DNA of 64,000 nucleotides from Corallococcus sp. AS-1-6. Lineage in GTDB: Bacteria > Myxococcota > Myxococcia > Myxococcales > Myxococcaceae. Each line of letters starts with the position of its first letter. The stretch's first letter is position 1. The stretch covers positions 372,001 through 436,000 of the forward strand of contig NZ_JAIQDE010000002.1 in NCBI RefSeq assembly GCF_020037015.1, written 5' to 3'. Below, in pieces: positions 55,766 to 63,639 of this stretch. The notes under the pieces are model-generated. The model worked only from the letters and a program-made list of their open reading frames with translations, made no database searches and was not told the DNA's origin. The translations under genes and the position numbers were made by a program.

Positions 55766-57841
55766 TCACCTGAAGACGAACACCCACCCCAACCAAGCCG
55801 GAGGCGTCATCTGCCTCCGGAACTCCACCGACACCGCCGGCACCACGCGCCCATACGCGGGCGAGTAGCGAGACGGCACGAGCAGGGTCTCCAACCCCTG
55901 CCCGAAGAGCACCCAACCCGCGGGTGCATCCGCCGGACCAATCTCCAGGGCCCGTGCGGCGAAGGCCTCCGGGCCCTCCTGCACGCGCCCCGCCCGCGCC
56001 ACCACTTCCGCCGCGGGCTGGCACCACCGCGCCTGCGCATCCGGCAGGTGCAAACGTCCGACCACCTCATGACGGCCCGTTCCGACGAGCCGGTCCCCCA
56101 CGGCCAGCGCGCGCACGTGCCGGTCGAGGAAGAAGGTCCTCTCAATCCCTACCGGGGCCGGCAGGTGGCGGTAGCCGTCATGGCGCACCACCAGCCGGTC
56201 ATGCTTCGCGCCGGGCTGGAAGGCCACGACGCGAGCCCGGGCATCCTCCGGCAGCGCGAACAGCCGCGCCGGATCCAACGGGGCCTGCTCCGCCCCATCC
56301 ACCTGAAGCGTGTTGTGCGCCGCGGTGCTCCGCATCGCGTTGCGCAGGGCCGGATCCCGCGTGTACGAACCCGTGCCCGAATCGACGATGACGGGGCGGC
56401 CGGCGAGGTGAAGCTCGAAGGAAAGCTTGTCGTTGTGGCTGTGTCCTCCGACGCCCCGCTGCCCCTGTTTTCCGGCCGAGACGGTGAGCACGACACCCTC
56501 ACCGCGCAAGATGTGGAAGCCACCTTCCGAAAAGCTTACAGACGCGGGCGCGGCAGCCACGGGCAGCGCGTTGAAGCGCACGAGGCCCGCGTCGCCCAGG
56601 AGCCACGCCGCCTCGTCCGGGAACACGCCGCCGCCCAGCCCCGCGTCGTTGAAGAGCGCCGCGCCCAGCCCCGCGAGGTAGCCGTGGTCCCCGTCCTCGC
56701 GCTCCTGGAACGGGAACACGCGGCCGCTGTCGTTGTCACCAATCTGCGGCGCCAGGCCGTGCTCGGAGGACCACGCGCGGGCCGCGACGAACATCAATCG
56801 CAGACGCGCCTCGTACGCGGGCCCCAGCGACAGCCCCGCGCCGCGAGCGACGAGGAAGGCCAGCGTGAACAGCTCCACCGACAGGCGGTGGTAGGGAATG
56901 GAGCCCTCGAAGGACGTGCCCTCGGGGTGGACCTGCGCCTCCATCTGCGCGCGCAGGCCGTTGGCCGCGAGCGCCACCTGCCGGGGCGCGCCGGGCAGCT
57001 CCGGGAAGAGCAGCCCCACCACCGCGAGCCCCACGTAGTTGGAGACCAGGTGGTTGTTGGGCACCGCGCTGGTGTCCTCCAGGTGGACCTCCACCCAGGC
57101 GCAGTGCTCCGCGAGCGCGCCCAGCACGGGCACCAGGAACTCCGGACGGCGCACTTCCGGCGCGTCCGCGAACATCGCCAGCGCCTGCGCGAGGTTGGCC
57201 GCGCGCAGGGCGATCTCCATGGGGCACGTCCAGTGGACGCCCATGCCCACGGGGTTCGCCTGCAGGAAGTCCAGCGTCTGCGCGACGAAGGCCGTGGCGA
57301 AGCGCGAGCGCTCCGCTCCGGTGTCCGCCACCCACGCGCCCTGGGCCAGCGCCAGCGCGCTGTCCAGCCGCGCCATCACCCACGGGTACTTCGGATCCAT
57401 GCCCGTCACGTGCAGCGGCATGCGCTCCACGGGGTCCACCGGATAGCGCCGGCCGCTCACCGGCTCCAGGGACCAGTCCACCGGCTTGCCCTCACCGAAG
57501 GCCACCTGCGTGCCGAAGACGTCCCACTCCTGACGGAGCGCCTTCCCGGCGCGCTCCAGCGTGCGCGCCTTCGCGCCCGGCAGCTTCTGGATGGCGGCGC
57601 GAGCGGACTCGCGCTGCGACAGCTCACACCAGGCCCGCGACGTGCGGTGATCCAGCGCCAGCGTCACCAGCTCCTCGGCGCGGGTGGCGCCGAAGGACTC
57701 CAGCAACTGCGCCTCGTCCACCTGCTCCCGGCGGCGGTACAGCGCCTGCCGAGCGACCTTCTGGACCCGGCGGACCGCGCTCTTCGCGAGCGCCCCCGGC
57801 GCCATCCGAGCCATCGTCGCGTAGTAATCGAGAGTACCCAT
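55766..57841 (-). CDS. Heparinase II/III-like protein
   Basis: This 691-aa protein has an N-terminal all-helical (alpha/alpha)6 part (about 90-400) and a C-terminal beta-sandwich that begins near 430. The motif GVGGHSHNDKLSFELHLAGRPVIVDSGTGSY is the HxHND signature of the heparinase II/III family, whose lyases cleave acidic polysaccharides. NNHLVSNYVGLAVVG, with the catalytic-type Asn, and PYHRLSVELF are also family-like. No Sec signal peptide is clear. Together with the UDP-sugar dehydrogenase it suggests synthesis or modification of an acidic exopolysaccharide. A candidate sigma-54 promoter lies just upstream. Confidence 0.85.
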   Translation of the reverse strand: MGTLDYYATMARMAPGALAKSAVRRVQKVARQALYRRREQVDEAQLLESFGATRAEELVTLALDHRTSRAWCELSQRESARAAIQKLPGAKARTLERAGKALRQEWDVFGTQVAFGEGKPVDWSLEPVSGRRYPVDPVERMPLHVTGMDPKYPWVMARLDSALALAQGAWVADTGAERSRFATAFVAQTLDFLQANPVGMGVHWTCPMEIALRAANLAQALAMFADAPEVRRPEFLVPVLGALAEHCAWVEVHLEDTSAVPNNHLVSNYVGLAVVGLLFPELPGAPRQVALAANGLRAQMEAQVHPEGTSFEGSIPYHRLSVELFTLAFLVARGAGLSLGPAYEARLRLMFVAARAWSSEHGLAPQIGDNDSGRVFPFQEREDGDHGYLAGLGAALFNDAGLGGGVFPDEAAWLLGDAGLVRFNALPVAAAPASVSFSEGGFHILRGEGVVLTVSAGKQGQRGVGGHSHNDKLSFELHLAGRPVIVDSGTGSYTRDPALRNAMRSTAAHNTLQVDGAEQAPLDPARLFALPEDARARVVAFQPGAKHDRLVVRHDGYRHLPAPVGIERTFFLDRHVRALAVGDRLVGTGRHEVVGRLHLPDAQARWCQPAAEVVARAGRVQEGPEAFAARALEIGPADAPAGWVLFGQGLETLLVPSRYSPAYGRVVPAVSVEFRRQMTPPAWLGWVFVFR

Positions 57842-57878
57842 CCGCCCCTTCCCGCCCAGCCTGACGTGGGCAGGTGTT

Positions 57879-57894
57879 AGCAAGCGGCTGGCCA
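57879..57894 (-). promoter_or_regulatory. Candidate sigma-54 (-24/-12) promoter of the heparinase/dehydrogenase genes
   Basis: The minus strand reads TGGCCAGCCGCTTGCT. The GG and GC dinucleotides have the exact spacing of the sigma-54 consensus TGGCACGnnnnTTGCW, and only two positions (CA for AC) differ. The predicted start lies near 57868, about 27 nt before the ATG at 57841. Sigma-54 with enhancer-binding proteins controls many developmental and polysaccharide genes in myxobacteria. Confidence 0.6.
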
Positions 57895-58022
57895 AAACCT
57901 TTTCCCAGCAAGAGCAAGGGTTTGGCGTGAGGGGGATGCCCCTGCGTCGGTAAAAATGTCCGCCCGACCTGCTCACCGTGGGTAAAGGATTGCTGCCGGG
58001 TGCGGAACGGAATTGCTCCCTG

Positions 58023-59066
58023 ATGGAGCCGTTGCGCCTCACGGCGGGCATGACCATTCCTTGGCGCGTGCGGGCTGGGGCTTGGATGGGGCGGCGCATC
58101 GAGGACGACCTCGATGCCAGGATGGAAACGACGCTGACGGCGGTGGCCGAGCAGGCGCTGCGCGGAGGAACGCGCGCGGGCCTGGAGGCTCTCCTGAAGG
58201 CGTCCCTGCGGCTGACCGGCGCGACCGGCGCGGCCCTCTATGAAGGACGCGTGTGCGTGATGAAGGTGGGCAACGTGCCCGCCCGTCGCGCGAACGACTC
58301 GAAGCGACCCTCCATCCTGGAGACCTGGCCCGCGCCGCTGACGACGTCTCAGCGGAGCGTGGTGGCGCGCTTCAGCGCGTTCGCTCCGGCGCTGCTCGCG
58401 GCGCACGCGCGTGAGGTGGCCCAGGGCGCGCGGCAGGCCCGGCTGCTGGAAGCGAAGCGGCGCCTGGAGCGCACCGTGGCGGCGCAGGACAAGCGGCGCT
58501 CTCGCGCGGCGCACGACCTGCGCACGCCGCTCATGGTGATGAAGGGCTACGTGGACATGTTGCTCAAGGGCACCGGGGGACCGCTGGGCCCGCAGGCACA
58601 GCGCTACCTGGAGCGCATCGCCAAGGTCGCCGCGGATCAGAAGGAGCTCATCGACCGGCGCCTGGCGCCCCCCGTTCCCGGCCTGGAGGACCTGCGCCCC
58701 GTGCTGACGCGAGCCTTCGCGCCCACGCGAAGCCGCGCCGCCCCCACGCTGAAGCTGCCCGCGGAGCAGACCGTTCCGGTGAGGGGCGCCCGGGCGGACT
58801 GGGAGCTGCTCGCCCGCACCCTGGCCCGGGGCACCGCTGGCGCCGTGGCCGTGGACGTCCACCTGGGCCCCGCCCAGGAAGCCTCTCATTGGCTGCTGCG
58901 CGTCCGGGCCTGCCCCGGCGCGGCCCTGACGGCGCGGACGCGGGCCATGCTCCAGCAGCTCGCGGAGCGCGTGGGAGGCACGCTGGCCGTGGCCGAGGAG
59001 CCCCGGCTGGAGCTCACCCTGGTACTGCCTGGAGATGACGCCTTTCCCGTACCCGCCCAACGCTGA
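58023..59066 (+). CDS. Degenerate sensor histidine kinase (HisKA without a working ATPase)
   Basis: The 347-aa protein (from ATG 58023; a GTG at 57978 is in frame) has a helical N-terminus and a dimerisation/phosphoacceptor segment RRSRAAHDLRTPLMVMKGYVDMLLKG with His164 in the H box. The C-terminal part has the length of a HATPase domain, but the N box (expected NxxxN) reads TLARGTAGA, the DxGxG box reads RACPGAA, and no G2 box follows. It may therefore be phosphorylated by another kinase or bind as a scaffold. A small N-terminal GAF-like region (about 35-130) is possible. No response regulator is adjacent. Confidence 0.72.
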   Translation: MEPLRLTAGMTIPWRVRAGAWMGRRIEDDLDARMETTLTAVAEQALRGGTRAGLEALLKASLRLTGATGAALYEGRVCVMKVGNVPARRANDSKRPSILETWPAPLTTSQRSVVARFSAFAPALLAAHAREVAQGARQARLLEAKRRLERTVAAQDKRRSRAAHDLRTPLMVMKGYVDMLLKGTGGPLGPQAQRYLERIAKVAADQKELIDRRLAPPVPGLEDLRPVLTRAFAPTRSRAAPTLKLPAEQTVPVRGARADWELLARTLARGTAGAVAVDVHLGPAQEASHWLLRVRACPGAALTARTRAMLQQLAERVGGTLAVAEEPRLELTLVLPGDDAFPVPAQR

Positions 59067-59189
59067 GGGATGAGAAAGCGGGAGACGTCGGGCCAGGGCG
59101 CGAAAGGTGGGTGGAGGTCGCAACTCGCCTACTCGCAAGTGCGATAAAAGGGAAAGCGGTTTTCCTTCCTGCCCCCGAAAGCCTCCCCC

Positions 59190-59786
59190 ATGAAGCTCAA
59201 CCGAAGCTCGAGCGTGCGTTCCACGCAGTCCGACTCGGCGCTGTCCACGCCGCAGCCGCGTCGAAGCAACTCCATGGACTCGAAGCCCCAGACGACGACG
59301 TCGCCGGCTTCGACGCCGGCGAAGCCCACCCGGTCGAACTCGGCACCGCCGACGGCCAACCGCCCGCGCAACCCCGAGGGGGCGGCGAGGGTGAACAGCA
59401 CGGAGGTGGGCGCGAAGAAGCCGACGACGAACAGCGAGATCCGCGCCTGGTACAAGCAGCAGGTCGCCGGCATCCCCGCGAACGACGCGAAGCTGGCGGC
59501 GCAGGGCGCGTCCCTGGAGGACCGCGCCAAGGCCGCGCACGCCATCCGCCATCAGGCCCGCGTGGACGCGCGCCAGTTCATGGGCACGTTCGAATCCGCG
59601 CTGCTCAAGGCGCGTGACTTCTTCAAGTACGGCCGGCTGGACGGCCCCTCGTTCGACCAGCTCGTCGGCGAAGCCAAGAAGAGCGGCTTGAGCGAGGCGC
59701 AGGCGTACGACAAGATCATCAACAGCTCGCAGCGCACCAACCAGGCCGTGGACAACATCTACGCCAAGCCACAGGCAAAGCTATGA
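59190..59786 (+). CDS. Toxin-like protein with Ser/Thr/Pro-rich N-terminus
   Basis: This 198-aa protein has a low-complexity basic, Ser/Thr/Pro-rich N-terminus (1-80) containing repeated RSNS elements (RRSNS, TRSNS), and a helical C-terminal domain (about 83-198) with AIRHQARVDARQFM, ARDFFKYGRLDGPSFDQLV, GLSEAQAYDKIINSSQRTN. From memory, KYGxxDGPxF...GLSxxxxYxxIIxSSxRTN recalls domains at the C-termini of Rhs-type polymorphic toxins, but I cannot verify this. No Sec signal is present. The stop overlaps the next gene (ATGA), so both are made together. The function is not known. Confidence 0.62.
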   Translation: MKLNRSSSVRSTQSDSALSTPQPRRSNSMDSKPQTTTSPASTPAKPTRSNSAPPTANRPRNPEGAARVNSTEVGAKKPTTNSEIRAWYKQQVAGIPANDAKLAAQGASLEDRAKAAHAIRHQARVDARQFMGTFESALLKARDFFKYGRLDGPSFDQLVGEAKKSGLSEAQAYDKIINSSQRTNQAVDNIYAKPQAKL

Positions 59787-59989
59787 CTGCTGATCAACTG
59801 ATGAAGCAGAAGCTGGAGTGGGTGAAGACGTCGGACCCGCTCCACCCGCTGCGCACCAAGGCGGAGGGCAAGGAGCTGCGCCTGCGCATCGGCGACTTCC
59901 CCGAGGAGTCCATGTACACGCTGCTCGTCGACGACCAGGAGGTCACCGAGTTCGACGACTGGCCCAAGGCGTGGGTCCGCCCGCGCTGA
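59783..59989 (+). CDS. Small protein coupled to the 59190 gene (possible immunity or partner)
   Basis: The 68-aa protein reads MTADQLMKQKLEWVKTSDPL... and later LLVDDQEVTEFDDWPKAW, a compact, acidic domain with several Trp. It has no signal or membrane segment. The ATG overlaps the stop of the upstream gene. An acidic small partner following a basic toxin-like gene is the arrangement of toxin-immunity or effector-chaperone pairs, but no family is recognised. Confidence 0.6.
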   Translation: MTADQLMKQKLEWVKTSDPLHPLRTKAEGKELRLRIGDFPEESMYTLLVDDQEVTEFDDWPKAWVRPR

Positions 59990-60014
59990 AGCGCGGTGAC
60001 GCCGGAAAGAACAG

Positions 60015-60058
60015 ACGCCCTGTCCCTCGCGCTCAGGCGAAGGACGGGGCGTCGTCGT
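60015..60058. terminator. Bidirectional terminator between convergent genes
   Basis: Arms 60015-60030 and 60037-60052 (14 of 16 positions paired) enclose the 6-nt loop GCTCAG. A T-containing tail (CGTCGTT) follows on the plus strand. It separates the partner gene from the CheA gene. Confidence 0.65.
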
Positions 60059-60079
60059 TCCAGGCCAGCCTGCCCTGCT

Positions 60080-62617
60080 TCAGCCCGGCAGCAGTTGGCG
60101 CACGAGCTCCAGGAGCTTGCCGCGCTCCACCTCGCGCTTGACGAGGTAGCCGTCCGCGCCCGCCTCCAGGCCAGCCGCGCGGTCCTCGTTGCTGTCCAGC
60201 GACGTCACCAGGATGATGGGCGTGCGCCGGAACATGGGGTGGCCCTTGATGCGCCGGGCCAGTCCCACGCCGTCCAGCCGGGGCATCTGCCAGTCGCTGA
60301 CCACCAGGTGGCAGTGCACGCGCTCCAGCACCTGCCACGCCTCCTCGCCGTCCGACGCCGTCACCACCGGGTAGCCGGCGATCTCCAGCAGCGACTTCAT
60401 GGCGAAGCGCGTGGTGAGCGAGTCGTCGCAGACCAGGATGCGCGGCAGCTTGGATTCGCCCGAGGAGGTGCGCGTGTCCGGCTTGGCCGCGCGCAGGAGC
60501 TCCGGCGCGTTGAGCACCGGCACCACGCGGCCGTCGTCCAGCACCGCCGCGCCCGCCAGGTGCGTCACGTCCCGCAGGTGCTTGCCCAGCGAGCGGACCA
60601 CCAGCTCCTGCTGCCCCACCACCTCGTCGATGGCGTACAGCACGCGCTCCTCGCCCAGGGACAGGAGCACCGCCGTCTGCCGCCGGCCGGACTCCAGCGC
60701 GAGCGGCATGCGCGGCAGCCCGATGGCCTCCGCGAGCGACAGGAACGTGAGCTGCTCGCCGTCCAGCCGCGCCACCACGCGTCCGGCCACCGTGCCCACG
60801 TCGTCCGCGTCCAGCCGCAGCACGCGCTTCACGGTGTCGGAGGGGATGGCGGTGACGGTGGTGCCGGTGCGCACCAGCAGGCCCAGCGCCGCGGCCAGCG
60901 TCAGCGGCAGGTCCACGATGAAGCGCGTGCCCTTGCCGGGCGTGTACTCCACGTCCACGCTGCCCTGCAGCCGCTGCGCGGTGGCCAGCACCACGTCCAG
61001 GCCCACGCCGCGGCCCGACGTGGACGTCACCTCGTCGCGCGTGGAGAAGCCCGGCTGGAAGATGAGCCGCGCGGCCTGCGCGTCCGACAGCTTGTCCGCC
61101 GCCTCCTGGTTCATCAGGCCCCGGCGCACCGCCGTCGCGCGCACGCGCACCGGGTCCAGGCCCGCGCCGTCATCCTCCACGATGACGCCGATGCGCGTGC
61201 CCCGCGCCTCCACCCGCACCACCAGCCGGCCCGTCTCCGGCTTGCCCACCGCCTTGCGCGCCGCGGGCATCTCCAGCCCGTGGTCGATGGCGTTGCGCAC
61301 CAGGTGCACCAGCGGATCCTTCAGCGCGTCCACGATGCGCCGGTCGAGCCGCACGTCGGTGCCGCCCAGCTCCAGCGCCACCTCCTTGTCCAGCCGCGAG
61401 GCCGTCTCGCGCACCGTGCGCCGCAGCGGCTCCAGCACCTGCGAGGCCGGCACCATGCGCAGATCGCGCAGGTCGTCGCGGATGACCTGCGCCACCAGCG
61501 ACTGCTGCTCACCGTCGCGGTGCGCCTCCTTCGCGTGCTCCAGGAGGCGCTTCTGCATCGTGCGCATCAGGCCCACGCCCGTGCGCAGCGGCTCCAGCGC
61601 GGACCCGCCGCCGGCCATGGCCAACTGCGACGCGGCGCGCTCCAGGTGCAGCAGGACCTCGTGCGCCTGATCCGTCAGCGACCGGAAGCCCTCCGTGCGC
61701 CGGCCCTGCTGCGCGCGCCCGGACACCAGGTGCTCCACCTGGAGCGCCAGCGAGTCCAGCGTCCTCACCGACACGCGCACCGCGCGGTCCACCGTCCCGG
61801 CGCGCCCCTCCGGGGCCGGGGTGTTCGCGCGCGCCACGGGCTTCGCCGCGGGGGCCGGGGCCGGCTTCGCGGGCTCGGGCTCCGGGATCGCGCCCGCGTC
61901 CTCCGCCACGCTCAGCGCCATGCGCAGGTCCACCAGCGCGCCCGCCACCTCCGACGCCGCCTGGCCCGCCGCGTCCCCGCCCTCCTCCATGCGCGTGAAG
62001 CCCAGCGCCGCGGCCTCCGCCAGCGAGGCCACCGCGTCCGCCTGGACGGCCTCCGCGCTCTGGCGCAGGGCGTGCGCCTGGTCCACCGCCGCGCGCACCG
62101 CGCCCGCCCGGTCCTCCACCTTGGGGGACACCAGCGTGCTCAGCGCGTTCTCCAGCGCCACCAGCGCCTTGAGTCCGTCCTCGCCCAGCGGGCCGTTGAT
62201 GGCGGCGTCGTCTGAGCCGGGGGCGGCCGGCTCCTCGTGGCCCAGGGCCTTGAGCAGCGCGGCCACGCCCTCCACCACGGGCTGCTCGCCCGCGTCGCCC
62301 CGGTTGAGGGCGTTCTCGATGGCGGAGAGGCCTCGCAGCATCGCCTCCACGGCGCCCCGGGAGATGGGCTGATCCACGTCGACGTGGGACAGCCCGTCCT
62401 CGATGGCGTGGACGATGCGTTCGATGTCGTCCAGCCCCAGGCTCGCCGCGGAGCCCTTGAGGCTGTGCACCACGCGCTTGAGCGACGGCAGCAGGTCCGC
62501 GTCGCGGGCGCTGGCGGGCTGCTCCAGCCCCAGCACCTTCGACCCGATGGCCTGAATCTGCTCGCGCGTCTCCGCGGCGAACACCGGCCAGATGCTGCGC
62601 AGCAACTGCGGATCCAT
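60080..62617 (-). CDS. Hybrid chemotaxis histidine kinase CheA with C-terminal receiver
   Basis: This 845-aa protein has an N-terminal HPt domain (phosphoacceptor His in VVHSLKGSAASLG), a Pro/Ala-rich linker (about 255-285), a dimerisation domain (VSVRTLDSLALQVEHLVSG), a complete ATPase (HLVRNAIDHGLE, VEDDGAGLD, GRGVGLDVV), a CheW-like domain and a C-terminal receiver (LVCDDSLTTRFAM, phosphoacceptor Asp in VSDWQMPRLDG, Lys in GYLVKRE). The CheA-CheY fusion is the arrangement of myxobacterial FrzE. It is the last gene of a four-gene operon. Confidence 0.93.
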   Translation of the reverse strand: MDPQLLRSIWPVFAAETREQIQAIGSKVLGLEQPASARDADLLPSLKRVVHSLKGSAASLGLDDIERIVHAIEDGLSHVDVDQPISRGAVEAMLRGLSAIENALNRGDAGEQPVVEGVAALLKALGHEEPAAPGSDDAAINGPLGEDGLKALVALENALSTLVSPKVEDRAGAVRAAVDQAHALRQSAEAVQADAVASLAEAAALGFTRMEEGGDAAGQAASEVAGALVDLRMALSVAEDAGAIPEPEPAKPAPAPAAKPVARANTPAPEGRAGTVDRAVRVSVRTLDSLALQVEHLVSGRAQQGRRTEGFRSLTDQAHEVLLHLERAASQLAMAGGGSALEPLRTGVGLMRTMQKRLLEHAKEAHRDGEQQSLVAQVIRDDLRDLRMVPASQVLEPLRRTVRETASRLDKEVALELGGTDVRLDRRIVDALKDPLVHLVRNAIDHGLEMPAARKAVGKPETGRLVVRVEARGTRIGVIVEDDGAGLDPVRVRATAVRRGLMNQEAADKLSDAQAARLIFQPGFSTRDEVTSTSGRGVGLDVVLATAQRLQGSVDVEYTPGKGTRFIVDLPLTLAAALGLLVRTGTTVTAIPSDTVKRVLRLDADDVGTVAGRVVARLDGEQLTFLSLAEAIGLPRMPLALESGRRQTAVLLSLGEERVLYAIDEVVGQQELVVRSLGKHLRDVTHLAGAAVLDDGRVVPVLNAPELLRAAKPDTRTSSGESKLPRILVCDDSLTTRFAMKSLLEIAGYPVVTASDGEEAWQVLERVHCHLVVSDWQMPRLDGVGLARRIKGHPMFRRTPIILVTSLDSNEDRAAGLEAGADGYLVKREVERGKLLELVRQLLPG

Positions 62618-62632
62618 GAAACCCAGTCCCCT

Positions 62633-63214
62633 CTAGCCGCGCCGTGCGGCCGCCGGGTTGCCCAGCTGTGTGAGGTCCAGCACCGTGAGCCGGTCCGACG
62701 TCAGGAACAGGAACGGCCCCGGCGGCGGCTGGGACAGCTCCGCGCGCGGCAACTCCAGCCGTCCGTCCACGACCTCCGCCGCCAGCCCGAACGCCTCGTC
62801 CTCCACTTCCACCACCACGACCTTGCTCAGGTCGGACATGCCCCCGCCCTCCAACCCCAACAACTGCCGCAGGTCCAGCACCGGCACGATGCGCGAGCGC
62901 GACAGCAGCGCCCCCAGCACGTGGCGCGGCGCCCCGGGAAGCGAGCACATCCCGCGCGACTCCAGCACGTGGTCCACGTAGTCGATCTTCACCGCGTAAC
63001 GCTCGCCGCCCACGTGGAAGGCGAGCACCGTGACGACCTCCTGGCGCGTCTCGTGGCGCGAGTTGGCCAGCGCCACCGCGCGCTGGTGCAACACCTCGCG
63101 CCGCTTGTGGGCGCTCACCACCGTGGCGCCCTCCAGCAGCATCTGGGCGGCGTCGAGCGAGGCCTTCAGCTCTTCGAAGTCGATGGGCTGGAGCTTGCGG
63201 TCTTCGTTGGACAT
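62633..63214 (-). CDS. CheW-type chemotaxis coupling protein
   Basis: The 193-aa protein has a helical N-terminus of about 60 residues and the CheW domain (about 64-185): VVTVLAFHVGGERYAVKIDYVDHVLE, PGAPRHVLGALLSRSRIVPVLDLRQLLG and LFLTSDRLTVLDLTQL. CheW links chemoreceptors to CheA. The extended N-terminus is unusual and could bind the receptor or CheA. The gene sits 15 nt upstream of cheA in the same operon. Confidence 0.88.
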   Translation of the reverse strand: MSNEDRKLQPIDFEELKASLDAAQMLLEGATVVSAHKRREVLHQRAVALANSRHETRQEVVTVLAFHVGGERYAVKIDYVDHVLESRGMCSLPGAPRHVLGALLSRSRIVPVLDLRQLLGLEGGGMSDLSKVVVVEVEDEAFGLAAEVVDGRLELPRAELSQPPPGPFLFLTSDRLTVLDLTQLGNPAAARRG

Positions 63215-63225
63215 GGGCGGGCGGC

Positions 63226-63639
63226 TCAGTACTTCGTGGCCGGCAGCTTGAGGATGTCCCGCACCTTGGAGCGCAGGTCGTCCACGGACACCGGCTTGTT
63301 GAGGAACGCGCTCGCGCCGACGAGCTTGCCCTTCTGGCGGCTCGCGTCGTCCTTCAGCGACGTGAGCAGCATGAAGGGCGTGTCGTGCAGCTTCGGGTCG
63401 CCCCGGATGGCCGCGCACAGCGCGAAGCCGTCCATCTCCGGCATCTGCACGTCGGAGATGATGAGGTCCGGCTTCTGCTCACGCGCCCGCTTCAGTCCCA
63501 CCGCGCCGTTGGGCGCGTCCAGGAAGTCCAGCCCCCACCCCATCAGATAGACCTGCAGGAGGTTGGTGATGGTCTTCGTGTCCTCCACGATGAGCACCTT
63601 GGCCGCCTTGCGTGCCCCGCCCGTCACGTTGCTGTTCAT
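63226..63639 (-). CDS. CheY-like single-domain response regulator
   Basis: The 137-aa receiver has KVLIVEDTKTITNLLQVYL, the phosphoacceptor Asp in LIISDVQMPEMDG, the Thr in LLTSLKDD and the Lys in AFLNKPVSVDDL. No output domain is present, so it acts by protein contacts. Its start overlaps the stop of the receptor gene (ATGA) and cheW follows 11 nt after its stop. Confidence 0.92.
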   Translation of the reverse strand: MNSNVTGGARKAAKVLIVEDTKTITNLLQVYLMGWGLDFLDAPNGAVGLKRAREQKPDLIISDVQMPEMDGFALCAAIRGDPKLHDTPFMLLTSLKDDASRQKGKLVGASAFLNKPVSVDDLRSKVRDILKLPATKY

